Assembly: GCA_017617635.1 (NCBI GenBank)
Contig: JAFZVW010000020.1
Location: 1-40,294 of the forward strand
Origin: Bacteroidaceae bacterium
Lineage (GTDB): Bacteria; Bacteroidota; Bacteroidia; Bacteroidales; Bacteroidaceae
Reading direction: 5' to 3'
DNA: 40,294 nucleotides
In this document: positions 1-8,527 of the stretch, in pieces
Layout: every line of letters begins with the position of its first letter
How positions within the stretch are numbered: position 1 is the stretch's first letter
Position numbers and translations under genes: made by a program
Notes under the pieces: model-generated
What the model was told of the DNA's origin: nothing
What the model saw: the letters and a program-made list of their open reading frames with translations, nothing else
The model's database searches: none

Positions 1-35
1 CGTTCATCCTGAGCCAGGATCAAACTCTTCACTGT
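1..35 (-). rRNA. rrs: 16S ribosomal RNA, 5' end only
   Basis: The reverse complement of the first 29 bases reads AAGAGTTTGATCCTGGCTCA followed by GGATGAACG, the universal start of bacterial 16S rRNA (the 27F primer site). The mature 5' end is placed near position 35 by comparison with E. coli, where six bases precede AAGAG. The rest of the gene lies off the left edge. It is transcribed leftwards from the promoter at 220-251. Confidence 0.96.
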
Positions 36-219
36 AGAATATCATCTGAAGTCTGACCTGACTGTAAATAAAAGAATAAACGGTTCTCGTACTTTACTTC
101 TTCTCTTGTACTACATCTTTTCTATTTGTCTATGGAAATATATCAAAGATCGATCGCAATTCGAGCCGTAATATTACACGACCCGCTGAAACAGGGGGCC
201 TATCGCTCGTTTGCGAGTG

Positions 220-251
220 CAAAGGTATGCCAAATTTGCGAAATGACCAAA
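220..251 (-). promoter_or_regulatory. rRNA operon promoter, Bacteroides type
   Basis: On the minus strand there is a TTTG (-33) at 251-248 and TACCTTTG (-7) at 227-220, separated by exactly 20 bp. This matches the known Bacteroides primary-sigma consensus (TTTG / TAnnTTTG). Transcription should start near 213, giving a leader of about 180 nt before 16S. No gene is supported in 36-395; the short ORF at 126-317 lies inside this leader and promoter DNA. Confidence 0.8.
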
Positions 252-332
252 TGTTTTCAAAACTTTTTTTGCACGAATCATCTTTCATCTCACGCGTATG
301 ATATATATAATGTATAAAAAAGTGCCTGAAGA

Positions 333-364
333 TTTGGTCGAATCATCCATAAATATTATCTTTG
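333..364 (+). promoter_or_regulatory. lpxK operon promoter, Bacteroides type
   Basis: TTTG at 333-336 and TATCTTTG at 357-364 are separated by exactly 20 bp, a full match to the Bacteroides -33/-7 consensus. The predicted transcript starts near 371, leaving a 5' leader of about 25-37 nt before lpxK. Confidence 0.75.
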
Positions 365-395
365 TTTCGCTGAAGACCATTTAATCTGCAATACC

Positions 396-1490
396 ATGGA
401 AGGTGATATGATTCATATTGACAAGCGACTTATTCCGCTTTCGTGGCTATATGGTATTGCTGTAGGCATTCGTAACTGCATGTTCGACTGGGGCATAATC
501 AAAAGCACCAGATACGACATACCCATAATAAGTGTCGGGAACATTACGGCCGGAGGCACAGGCAAGACACCTTTTGTCGAATACCTTATCAGGCTGTTGA
601 GAAAAGAATACCGTGTGGCAGTTCTGAGCAGAGGCTATATGAGACGCTCACGCGGCTACATCCTGGCAAAGAAGAATACACCGATAGAGAGAATCGGAGA
701 CGAGCCGTGGATGATAAAGCAGAAATTCCCCGATGTATATGTCGCTGTCGACTCGAACAGAAGGCGTGGAATAACGAGGTTGATGAATGACAAGGAAACA
801 AGTGATGTGGATGTCATTCTGCTGGACGATGCCTTCCAGCACAGATATGTGAAAGCCGGACAGGACATTCTTCTGATAGACTACCACCGGATGATCAACT
901 ACGACTACATGCTGCCGGCCGGACGTCTGCGCGAGCCATGGACCGGAAAGGAAAGGGCAAACATTGTAATCGTGAACAAATGTCCCGAGGTAATGTCGCC
1001 CATAGAGTACCGCATTGTCAGTGAGTCCCTTCAACTGCGTCCCTTCCAAAGCCTGTTCTATGCCTCACTGAAATACGGCAAGCTGGTCCAGATGTACGGC
1101 AACGACGAATTCCGAAGCCTGGATACAGTATCACACATACACACACTACTGGTATCCGGAATAGGAAACCCCTGGCAAATAGAGATGGACATGCGAATGT
1201 ATATAAGGGATGTGCGCCCCATAACATTTACAGACCATCACTACTACAAGGCGGATGACATACGCAATATTACACGACGATTCCGCGAGATGCCGGAGCC
1301 TAAGATGATAATCACGACCGAGAAGGATGCCACCAGGTTGCAGATAATGAGGAATATACCCGATGACATAAAGGAAGCAATCTGGGTCCTGCCGATAAAA
1401 GTAACCATAAAGCAAGATAAAGGCGATATGTTTAATAAAATAATAACAGATTATGTACAGCAAAATCTTAGAAACCGCCAATTGGATTAA
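396..1490 (+). CDS. lpxK: Tetraacyldisaccharide 4'-kinase (LpxK)
   Basis: LpxK phosphorylates the 4' position of the lipid A disaccharide precursor at the inner membrane, the sixth step of the Raetz pathway. The protein has a hydrophobic N-terminal segment (about residues 12-25, SWLYGIAVGIRN) and a Walker A motif GGTGKTP at residues 53-59 following VGNITA, both typical of the family. The length of 364 aa is normal. An ATG at 408, preceded by AAGGTG, gives a protein four residues shorter and fits family N-termini equally well. The gene leads a run with the PNP gene and thiL, and its 3' end overlaps the PNP start by 38 bp. Its own promoter lies at 333-364. Confidence 0.95.
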   Translation: MEGDMIHIDKRLIPLSWLYGIAVGIRNCMFDWGIIKSTRYDIPIISVGNITAGGTGKTPFVEYLIRLLRKEYRVAVLSRGYMRRSRGYILAKKNTPIERIGDEPWMIKQKFPDVYVAVDSNRRRGITRLMNDKETSDVDVILLDDAFQHRYVKAGQDILLIDYHRMINYDYMLPAGRLREPWTGKERANIVIVNKCPEVMSPIEYRIVSESLQLRPFQSLFYASLKYGKLVQMYGNDEFRSLDTVSHIHTLLVSGIGNPWQIEMDMRMYIRDVRPITFTDHHYYKADDIRNITRRFREMPEPKMIITTEKDATRLQIMRNIPDDIKEAIWVLPIKVTIKQDKGDMFNKIITDYVQQNLRNRQLD

Positions 1491-2262
1491 ATCCAAAATG
1501 ACGACACAGCCCGAAACCGCCATAATTCTGGGTACTGGTCTGGGCGAACTGGCTTCAGAAATTGAAAAAATAACTGAAATGCCTTATAAAGACATACCTA
1601 ATTTCCCTGTCAGCACCGTAGAGGGACACACCGGCTGCCTGATTGAGGGCAAACTGGGCGGCAAGCCCATTCTTGCAATGGAGGGCCGTTTCCACTATTA
1701 CGAGGGCTACTCGATGAAGGAGGTTACATTCCCTATCCGCGTTATGTACGAACTCGGAATCAAGACCCTGTTCCTGAGCAATGCTGCAGGCGGCACCAAT
1801 CCCAGTTTCCGTATAGGCGACCTGATGATTATTACCGACCAGATCAACAACATGCCCGAAAATCCACTGCGCGGTGCCAATATTCCACAAGGTCCGCGAT
1901 TCCCCGATATGGGACATGCCTATGACCCGGATTTGATTGACCTTGCCGACAGGATTGCCCACGAAAAGGCCATCAAGGTCCGCCACGGTGTATATCTGGC
2001 AACACAAGGTCCCACATACGAGACACCGGCAGAATACCGCATGTTCGCACATTGGGGCGCAGATGCAGTAGGCATGAGCACTGTACCTGAGGTAATCGTA
2101 GCCCGCCACGTAGGCATCAAATGCTTTGGCGTGAGCATCATTACCGACTTGGGAGGTCATGCGCAGATAATGAAGGTTACACACGAAGATGTTCAGAAGG
2201 CTGCTGCCGAAGCACAGCCCCGCATGGCGGACATCATGCGTGAAATGATTGCACGTTCATAA
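1453..2262 (+). CDS. Purine nucleoside phosphorylase, trimeric class
   Basis: This enzyme cleaves purine nucleosides with phosphate to free base and (deoxy)ribose-1-phosphate for purine salvage. The 269-aa length fits the low-molecular-mass PNP/MTAP family. Visible motifs are the phosphate loop GTGLGELA (27-34), EGHTG (57-61), GRFHYYEGY (78-86), SNAAGGTNP (109-117), YETPAEYR (189-196, with Glu194 at the base-binding Glu position) and GADAVGMSTVPEVIVARH (202-219). The residue matching human Asn243 is Asp232 (IITDLGG), a position that influences 6-oxo versus 6-amino purine preference, so the exact substrate range is uncertain. The start lies within lpxK, implying translational coupling, and thiL follows 7 bp downstream. 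Confidence 0.93.
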   Translation: MYSKILETANWIKSKMTTQPETAIILGTGLGELASEIEKITEMPYKDIPNFPVSTVEGHTGCLIEGKLGGKPILAMEGRFHYYEGYSMKEVTFPIRVMYELGIKTLFLSNAAGGTNPSFRIGDLMIITDQINNMPENPLRGANIPQGPRFPDMGHAYDPDLIDLADRIAHEKAIKVRHGVYLATQGPTYETPAEYRMFAHWGADAVGMSTVPEVIVARHVGIKCFGVSIITDLGGHAQIMKVTHEDVQKAAAEAQPRMADIMREMIARS

Positions 2263-2269
2263 GGGCAGT

Positions 2270-3352
2270 ATGGAAATATCTGAACTGGGTGAATTCGGTC
2301 TAATCAACAGACTGACCGGCAACCTTGAATACAGGAACGCCTCCACGCTGAAAGGCGTGGGGGACGATTGTGCTGTAATAACCCCCGAAGCCAACATGCA
2401 GACCGTAGTGACAACCGACCTGCTGATGGAGGGAGTTCATTTCGATCTCACATACATGCCCCTCAAGCACCTTGGATACAAGGCCGTAATGGTTAACCTG
2501 AGCGACATCTATGCAATGAATGCCACTCCGCGCCAGATTACAGTTAGTATTGCATTGGGCAAGAGATTTCAGGTCGAGGACATCGAAGAACTGTATAGCG
2601 GCATGCGACTGGCATGTGAAGAACACAGCGTAGACATTGTCGGCGGAGACACCACAAGCAGTATGACCGGCCTTGCCATAAGTATCACAGCAATCGGTGT
2701 AACAAGCAAGGAGGACATCACATACAGGAGCGGAGCCAAGGAAACAGACCTCGTTTGCGTAAGCGGAAACCTAGGTGCCGCATATATGGGGCTTAAACTG
2801 CTGGAACGCGAGAAGGCAGTGTACAGCCAACAGGTACGGGAAGCAGAGGAAAAGGCGAAAACCAATGGAACAAGTGCAAAAGAAGCAATAGACGCTATTC
2901 CACAACCCGACTTTGCCGGACGCGAATACCTGCTGGAAAGACAGATGAAGCCCGAAGCCCGAAGGGATATCATCCAGAAACTGAAGGAGGCTGGCATAAA
3001 GCCGACATCCATGATGGACATCTCGGACGGGTTGAGCAGCGAGCTTCTGCATATATGCAGCGAGAGCAAATGCGGTTGCCGTATCTATGAGGAGCGCATC
3101 CCTATTGACTATCAGACCGCAGTAACTGCCGAGGAGTTCAATCTGAACGTCAGCACGTGTGCCCTGAACGGAGGCGAAGACTACGAACTGCTTTTCACTG
3201 TTCCGCTGACAGCCAATGATGTCATCTCGGAAATCGACGACATTAAGATAATCGGATACATCACACAGGAATCACTGGGTAAAGCCCTGATTACACGTGA
3301 CGGACAGGAGTTCGAATTAAAAGCCCAAGGGTGGAACCCGCTGAAGGGATAG
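2270..3352 (+). CDS. thiL: Thiamine-monophosphate kinase (ThiL)
   Basis: ThiL phosphorylates thiamine monophosphate to thiamine diphosphate with ATP, the last step of cofactor synthesis. It belongs to the PurM/AIRS-like superfamily. The N-terminus reads SELGEFGLINRL, followed by GVGDDCAVI (about 29-37, Mg/ATP ligands), TTDLLMEGVHFD, the AIRS-type segment VNLSDIYAMNATP, and GGDTTSS. The C-terminal half has MMDISDGLSSELLHI and ALNGGEDYELLFTV. The longer possible start at 2249 lies inside the PNP gene. ATG 2270 is chosen because AAGGG sits just before it and the N-terminus then matches the family. The stop is only 5 bp from the stop of the convergent gene at 3358. Confidence 0.93.
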   Translation: MEISELGEFGLINRLTGNLEYRNASTLKGVGDDCAVITPEANMQTVVTTDLLMEGVHFDLTYMPLKHLGYKAVMVNLSDIYAMNATPRQITVSIALGKRFQVEDIEELYSGMRLACEEHSVDIVGGDTTSSMTGLAISITAIGVTSKEDITYRSGAKETDLVCVSGNLGAAYMGLKLLEREKAVYSQQVREAEEKAKTNGTSAKEAIDAIPQPDFAGREYLLERQMKPEARRDIIQKLKEAGIKPTSMMDISDGLSSELLHICSESKCGCRIYEERIPIDYQTAVTAEEFNLNVSTCALNGGEDYELLFTVPLTANDVISEIDDIKIIGYITQESLGKALITRDGQEFELKAQGWNPLKG

Positions 3353-3357
3353 CTGTT

Positions 3358-4242
3358 CTATTTGAATTCTATATAAGGAGCAAGGCGTTGTATGTCGCTT
3401 TCGGAAAAGTGCTGAAGGCCGTACAACGCCTGAATATTGTCCAGCCTGCCATGAATCCTGCGATATGCAGCTATCTCTGATGCACGATAATATCCCATAT
3501 ACGGATGTTTCATCATCTTCCTTTCGCTCAAGTGATTCACATCCAGTTTTTGTATTGCGGGAGCAGAACTGACTGTTATCCAAGCCAGGGCATCGGCAGG
3601 AAAATCCTCAATCTCCAACAACTGTTCAGCCGAGACAAAACCACCCAGACGGTTGCGATAGCGCACAATACGCGAGGCATAATATTGACCTATTCCCGGA
3701 ATCCGGCACAACATTGCGCTGTCAGCCGTATTTACGTCAACCGTCTCATCCCCCTTGATCTTCTGCGGAAATGTCCCGCGGATACTGTCACGCACAATTC
3801 CTGCGCTGTCACGTTTGGGCTGAACTGAAACCAACTGGTATTTCCTCCCGATAACTATATACGGAGCAAGACGTTCCCACTGTCCGTTGGTCAGCCTGTA
3901 CACCCTGCGAAAATCATCAGGCGTGCTGAACACACCTCCCTTGGCCCTGAAACGGTATATGCTGCGAACCTGGAACGGAGCAAGCCCCAAACGCAGAAGC
4001 TGGCTGCTGTCAGCCTCGTTGGGATCAAAGCTGAATGTCTCGACCTTGCGTTCGTCAGTCGCATAATACCCTTCCCCGGGTGTCTTGTTCCCCCTTACAA
4101 TATCCCCGAACACCTCGTCTGCACTGTTTTTGTTTCCATTCCTATAGTCCGACAGCATTATCAAGGCTGCCACACATACAATGACAGCCAACAGTATATA
4201 GATGTAACGCAGATGACGTCCGTAAGGATTATGACTTGACAT
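3358..4242 (-). CDS. Membrane-anchored helix-hairpin-helix (ComEA-like) protein
   Basis: This 294-aa protein has one N-terminal membrane segment (about residues 11-29, YIYILLAVIVCVAALIML) and then three helix-hairpin-helix units resembling ComEA. These begin near EADSSQLLRLGLAPFQV, VDVNTADSAMLCRIPGIGQY and LDVNHLSERKMMKHPYMGYY, each followed by a conserved Y-R/F-R...GG/GR F pattern. The middle unit with IPGIG is the most canonical. HhH motifs bind DNA backbone non-specifically. Anchored outside the inner membrane, such a protein could hold DNA during uptake, but no competence genes are nearby, so that role is inference. It abuts the SNF transporter gene at 4243 and is probably the last gene of that run. 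Confidence 0.82.
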   Translation of the reverse strand: MSSHNPYGRHLRYIYILLAVIVCVAALIMLSDYRNGNKNSADEVFGDIVRGNKTPGEGYYATDERKVETFSFDPNEADSSQLLRLGLAPFQVRSIYRFRAKGGVFSTPDDFRRVYRLTNGQWERLAPYIVIGRKYQLVSVQPKRDSAGIVRDSIRGTFPQKIKGDETVDVNTADSAMLCRIPGIGQYYASRIVRYRNRLGGFVSAEQLLEIEDFPADALAWITVSSAPAIQKLDVNHLSERKMMKHPYMGYYRASEIAAYRRIHGRLDNIQALYGLQHFSESDIQRLAPYIEFK

Positions 4243-5604
4243 TTACAGTATTTCTACAATTCCACGAATAAAGATAACGGCAATTGCCGCAGGCACTATC
4301 CATCGCACCAGGAAGATGAATATCCCGAACACATGCGAGGATATTGTTCCATGATTGGTAATCTCGTCCCTTACCAGATTCCTGTCCAGGTACCATCCGG
4401 TAAAGATGACCAGCAGAAGACCGCCCAGAGGCAGCAGGACCTTGGACGAAACAAAGTCAAAGACATCAAATATCGTCAATCCCATTACCGTACAGTCCCG
4501 CAGTGGACCGAAACTCAAACAGCAAAGGACACCGAGGCTCATATACGATACGGCAACCAGAAACGACGCCTTCCTGCGCGACATTCCCAGACTTTCATGA
4601 ACGTATGCCGTAACGGATTCGTGCAAGGACATCGCACTTGTCAACGCTGCCAGGAACAGCAGGATATAGAACAGGCTGCTGAACACATATCCCAATATGG
4701 GAATTGACTGGAATGCCATGTTAAACACGCTTGGCAATGTTATGAACACAAGACCCGGGCCCGCGTCAGCTTCCACCCCAGGTACGGAAAAGACCGCCGG
4801 AAATATGATGAAACCGCTCAAAACTGCAACTATCGTATCAATGACAGCCACACTCATTGCCGACGAAACAAGCTTTGTCCTCGGGCTGAAGTAACTGGCA
4901 TAGGTACACATGCATCCCATTGCCAGAGACAGGGAGAAGAAAGCCTGCCCCATGGCACTCAACACCACGGAAACCGTAAGCTTCGAGAAATCAGGCTTTA
5001 GCAGGAACCTTAATCCGTCATCTATGCCCGGCATCGAAAATGCACACACAACCAAAACACCGATAATCAGCAACAGCATCGGCATCATTACCTTCGAGAA
5101 TTTCTCTATACCCTTCTGTACCCCCCTGGATATAACCACATGTACTATGGCCATGAAGATGACAGCATACAGGATACTCATCCACGGGTTGGAAACAAAC
5201 GCCTGGAAGTATTCATCATACTTATGGTTCCTGGTCAGTGAACCTGCCACGCTCTCAACCGAATAATACAGGGTCCACCCGCTTACAACGATATAATAGC
5301 TGAGGATGATAAAGGCAACGATAACACCCTGATACCCGATGATGCACCACCATTTCCCGGGAGCAAGCTTACGGAAGCCGTCAATCATATTGCTCTGGGT
5401 ATGCCGTCCGATGACAAACTCACTGACCATAATCGGGATTCCCACGATTACGATACACAATATATATATCAGGATGAATGCCGCGCCGCCATTGTTACCT
5501 ACCTCAGTAGGAAAGCGCCATATATTGCCCAGCCCGACAGCGCTTCCTGCCGCAGCAAATATGGCACCCATCCTGCTGCCGAAATTAGCATGATTCCCTT
5601 CCAT
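4243..5604 (-). CDS. Sodium-dependent transporter, SNF/NSS family (copy 1)
   Basis: This inner-membrane secondary transporter couples Na+ to uptake of a small substrate, usually an amino acid (the LeuT fold). The N-terminus has the unmistakable TM1 region GSAVGLGNIWRFPTEVGNNG, and about 11-12 hydrophobic segments follow over 453 aa, the usual size for prokaryotic members. TM6-TM8 sequences such as LSAMGQAFFSLSLAMGCMCTYASYF are typical. The substrate cannot be read from sequence. The start overlaps the stop of the neighbouring paralogue by one base (TAATG), so the two are probably translated from one message. Confidence 0.92.
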   Translation of the reverse strand: MEGNHANFGSRMGAIFAAAGSAVGLGNIWRFPTEVGNNGGAAFILIYILCIVIVGIPIMVSEFVIGRHTQSNMIDGFRKLAPGKWWCIIGYQGVIVAFIILSYYIVVSGWTLYYSVESVAGSLTRNHKYDEYFQAFVSNPWMSILYAVIFMAIVHVVISRGVQKGIEKFSKVMMPMLLLIIGVLVVCAFSMPGIDDGLRFLLKPDFSKLTVSVVLSAMGQAFFSLSLAMGCMCTYASYFSPRTKLVSSAMSVAVIDTIVAVLSGFIIFPAVFSVPGVEADAGPGLVFITLPSVFNMAFQSIPILGYVFSSLFYILLFLAALTSAMSLHESVTAYVHESLGMSRRKASFLVAVSYMSLGVLCCLSFGPLRDCTVMGLTIFDVFDFVSSKVLLPLGGLLLVIFTGWYLDRNLVRDEITNHGTISSHVFGIFIFLVRWIVPAAIAVIFIRGIVEIL

Positions 5605-6935
5605 TATCTATCCATTAGTTCATAAACGAAAACAATGCCAATGCCTATCGGGGCAACCCAGCGGAACAGGAACATCAGCAGCGGAGTGAAACGCGAACCT
5701 AGCTGCCGGCGCACCGTCGAATGCTTCAAGTCCCAACCGACGAAGGTACATATCAGTATACCCCCCAGAGGCATACAGAACTTGGCAACGAAATAGTCAA
5801 ACAGGTCAAAGAAACCCATCCCGAATACATGTATTCCGCTCCATATGCCGAATGACAAACTGCAAACAACACCGAAAACCATGCAAATTGCAGTTACAAT
5901 GCGTGCTGCCACCCGACGCTCCAGATGAAACGTCTCGGTAATATACGCCGTACTTATCTCATGCATACTGATACTGCTTGTCAGCGCAGCGACAAACAGG
6001 AGCAGATAGAACAGCGACGAGAATATATAGTTCAGTACCGGCAATGCACCGAATGCACTGTTGAACACATTAGGCAAGGTTATGAACACAAGGCCGGGGC
6101 CTGCATCAACCTGCGCCCCGCTGACGCTGAATACAGCCGGGAATATTATCAGCCCCGCAGAAACAGCAACCAAGGTATCAATAAGACATACGTTAAACGC
6201 CACACGCACCAATGGTGTGTCATCGCTGAAATAACTGGCATAGGTCGCAAGACACCCGATTCCGACACTCAGCGTAAAGAATGCCTGCCCCATAGCACTC
6301 AGCACCACCTGAGTGTTGACTTTCGAAAAGTCCGGCTTGAACAGGAATTCCAAGCCCTTTTCAGCCCCGGGCATACTCAGCGAGCAGACAATCAATACCA
6401 ATATAATGCAGAACAGCAGCGGCATCAGAATCTTGCTGAAACGCTCTATTCCCTTCTCCACGCCACGTGCCACGACAAAGTGAGTTGCAGCCATGAATGC
6501 CGCCATAGCCAGTACCGGCCGCCAGGGATTCCGGACAAAACTGTCAAAATATCCCCCGTAATCCATCGGTTTCATCAATGACGCAGAAAAAGACACCACC
6601 GTATAATCCAACGTCCACCCTGCCACGACACTGTAGTACGAAAGCACCAGGAATCCCGCCACAACACCGATAAAGCCCGAAACAACCCAAGGCTTGCCGG
6701 GAGCAAGTACGCGATAGGAATCGACCGTATTGGCACGACTCGCCCTTCCTATGACAAATTCCCCTATCATCACCGGCATTGCCAGTAGAAGCACACATGC
6801 CAGATACAGCAGAATGAAGGCAGCACCTCCGTTACGCCCTGCCTCGGTAGGGAAACGCCATATATTACCCAGACCTACCGCCGAACCTGCCGAGGCAAGC
6901 ACCATACCTATCTTGCTGCCGAAACTAGACCTCAT
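5604..6935 (-). CDS. Sodium-dependent transporter, SNF/NSS family (copy 2)
   Basis: This is a second LeuT-fold Na+ symporter, about 443 aa, clearly paralogous to the gene at 4243. It shares GSAVGLGNIWRFPTE, GGAAFILLYLACV, LSAMGQAFFTLSVGIGC and DAGPGLVFITLPNVFN. The start is placed at ATG 6935 (MRSSFGSKIG...), because the longer reading frame to 7010 runs through the CYTH gene and adds an Arg/Cys-rich extension unlike the family. With this start it overlaps the CYTH gene by 11 bp. The tandem arrangement suggests either local duplication with divergence or transporters that work on related substrates. Confidence 0.92.
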   Translation of the reverse strand: MRSSFGSKIGMVLASAGSAVGLGNIWRFPTEAGRNGGAAFILLYLACVLLLAMPVMIGEFVIGRASRANTVDSYRVLAPGKPWVVSGFIGVVAGFLVLSYYSVVAGWTLDYTVVSFSASLMKPMDYGGYFDSFVRNPWRPVLAMAAFMAATHFVVARGVEKGIERFSKILMPLLFCIILVLIVCSLSMPGAEKGLEFLFKPDFSKVNTQVVLSAMGQAFFTLSVGIGCLATYASYFSDDTPLVRVAFNVCLIDTLVAVSAGLIIFPAVFSVSGAQVDAGPGLVFITLPNVFNSAFGALPVLNYIFSSLFYLLLFVAALTSSISMHEISTAYITETFHLERRVAARIVTAICMVFGVVCSLSFGIWSGIHVFGMGFFDLFDYFVAKFCMPLGGILICTFVGWDLKHSTVRRQLGSRFTPLLMFLFRWVAPIGIGIVFVYELMDR

Positions 6936-7413
6936 CCTTCCACAGTTTATACGGATTCTGCCGCAAATGGCTATTGTAGAAACGCCTGTCACCCGTAACC
7001 TCACGTCCAATGAAATCCGGTTTCAGGAAACTCTCGTTTTCATCGTCCAGTTCAATCTCAGCCATTACCAGACCCTCGTTTTCACCATAGAACTCATCCA
7101 CCTCCCACACATGACGGCCGTCTGGCGACTTGACCAGATAGCGCGTCTTGTCTATTATCCCGGGCTCGCAGATACGCATCAGCTCATTCGCATCCCCGAC
7201 CGTAATTTCCTTCTCCCACTCAAAGCGCGCCAAACCTGCACGGTCACTCGGACCCTTGATTGTCAGATACCCCTTTTCGCCACGGACACGTACACGCACG
7301 GTACGCCCCCTGCCGCTGGCAATGTATCCCTGCTGAATCCTGGTTGCATCATACGCCTTGTCCTTGAACGGACCCGTTACCAGGAACTTCCTCTCAATCT
7401 CCAGATTATTCAC
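6925..7413 (-). CDS. CYTH-domain protein (triphosphate tunnel metalloenzyme family)
   Basis: The 162-aa protein starts with the signature ExExK motif (LEIERKFLV, Glu5, Glu7, Lys9). It continues with alternating charged strands expected of the CYTH beta-barrel: TVRVRVRGEKGYLTIKG, RFEWEKEI, KTRYLVK, WEVDEFYGENEGLVMAEIEL. Members hydrolyse inorganic triphosphate or thiamine triphosphate, or act as class IV adenylate cyclases; small stand-alone bacterial versions like this are mostly triphosphatases. It overlaps prfB by 8 bp upstream and the SNF gene by 11 bp downstream, so it is inside a tight operon. Those neighbours do not identify the substrate. Confidence 0.88.
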   Translation of the reverse strand: MNNLEIERKFLVTGPFKDKAYDATRIQQGYIASGRGRTVRVRVRGEKGYLTIKGPSDRAGLARFEWEKEITVGDANELMRICEPGIIDKTRYLVKSPDGRHVWEVDEFYGENEGLVMAEIELDDENESFLKPDFIGREVTGDRRFYNSHLRQNPYKLWKDEV

Positions 7414-8515
7414 CGCCGAATTCCATTAAATAAGCCTTGATAAACGCATCTATCTTGCCGTCCATCACACCACCCACGTCGCTTGTCTGGTAATTGGTAC
7501 GATGGTCCTTGACACGGCGGTCGTCAAACACGTACGAACGAATCTGGCTGCCCCACTCTATCTTGCGCTTGCCTGCCTCGACCTTCGCCTGCTCCTCCAT
7601 ACGATGCTGCAGCTCCTTGTCATACAGCATCGAACGCAACAGACGCAAGGCATTCTCCTTGTTCTTCGGCTGGTCACGCGTTTCGGTATTCTCAATCAGG
7701 ATTTCCTCCTCCTCACCTGTGTACGGATCCTTGTACTGATAGCGCAGACGCACACCCGACTCCACCTTGTTCACATTCTGACCGCCCGCACCGCTGGAAC
7801 GGAAAGTATCCCACGATATGCGCGACTGCTCGATATTGACCTCGATGGTATCGTCCACCAACGGAGTCACAAACACCGAAGCAAAGCTGGTCATGCGCTT
7901 GCCCTGGGCATTATACGGAGACACACGTACAAGACGGTGGACGCCGTTCTCGCTCTTCAGGTATCCGTATGCAAAATCACCCTCAATCTCCAAGGTACAC
8001 GACTTGATACCGGCATCATCGCCGTCCAGCACGTTGGCAATGCGCACCTTGTATCCGTTGCGCTCTGCCCACTGGATATACATACGCATCAGCATCTGTG
8101 CCCAGTCCTGAGCTTCCGTACCGCCTGCTCCCGAATTTATCTTGAGCACGGCATCCATCGAATCCTCCTCCTTGCGAAGCATATTCTTCAGTTCCAGGTC
8201 CTCGATGGCCGCCCTGGTACGCTCGTACAGGGCATCCACCTCCTCCTCCGTGACCAGTTCCTCCTTGAAGAACTCAAAAGCCGTCGCCAGCTCCTCGCTC
8301 AACGTATATATCTCCTCGTAGGCCTTAATCCACTTCTCCAGCTCCTTGACCAGCTTCATCTGAGCCTCCGCCCTCTTCTGGTCTTCCCAGAACTCTGGCG
8401 CCTGGGTACGGAGCTGTTCCTCCTCGTACTGCATCTTCTTTGCCGGGATATCCAGATACTTGTTCAGCTGTTCGGTTCTTGTCTGGATATCCTTAAGTTG
8501 ATCCTGTGTTATCAT
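7406..8515 (-). CDS. prfB: Peptide chain release factor 2, uninterrupted frame
   Basis: RF2 reads UGA/UAA stop codons and triggers peptide release on the ribosome. The protein has the catalytic GGQ motif (SSGAGGQNVNK) and, at the stop-recognition tripeptide site, SPY rather than SPF (LVRVSPYNAQGKRMTS). In most bacteria prfB needs a +1 frameshift at a CUU UGA C site near codon 25. Here the matching place (residues 20-22, Tyr-Leu-Asp) reads TAT CTG GAT and the 369-aa frame is continuous, so the usual autoregulatory frameshift is absent. The C-terminal half has an acidic insertion (DPYTGEEEEILIE) after the GGQ domain strand. The acyl-CoA ligase gene lies 12 bp upstream. Confidence 0.95.
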   Translation of the reverse strand: MITQDQLKDIQTRTEQLNKYLDIPAKKMQYEEEQLRTQAPEFWEDQKRAEAQMKLVKELEKWIKAYEEIYTLSEELATAFEFFKEELVTEEEVDALYERTRAAIEDLELKNMLRKEEDSMDAVLKINSGAGGTEAQDWAQMLMRMYIQWAERNGYKVRIANVLDGDDAGIKSCTLEIEGDFAYGYLKSENGVHRLVRVSPYNAQGKRMTSFASVFVTPLVDDTIEVNIEQSRISWDTFRSSGAGGQNVNKVESGVRLRYQYKDPYTGEEEEILIENTETRDQPKNKENALRLLRSMLYDKELQHRMEEQAKVEAGKRKIEWGSQIRSYVFDDRRVKDHRTNYQTSDVGGVMDGKIDAFIKAYLMEFGGE

Positions 8516-8527
8516 CTGTCTGTATTG

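Noticed and set aside
126-317. 63-aa ORF upstream of lpxK
   Set aside because: It lies across the 16S promoter and leader, has no domain features and a composition unlike real proteins; treated as chance.
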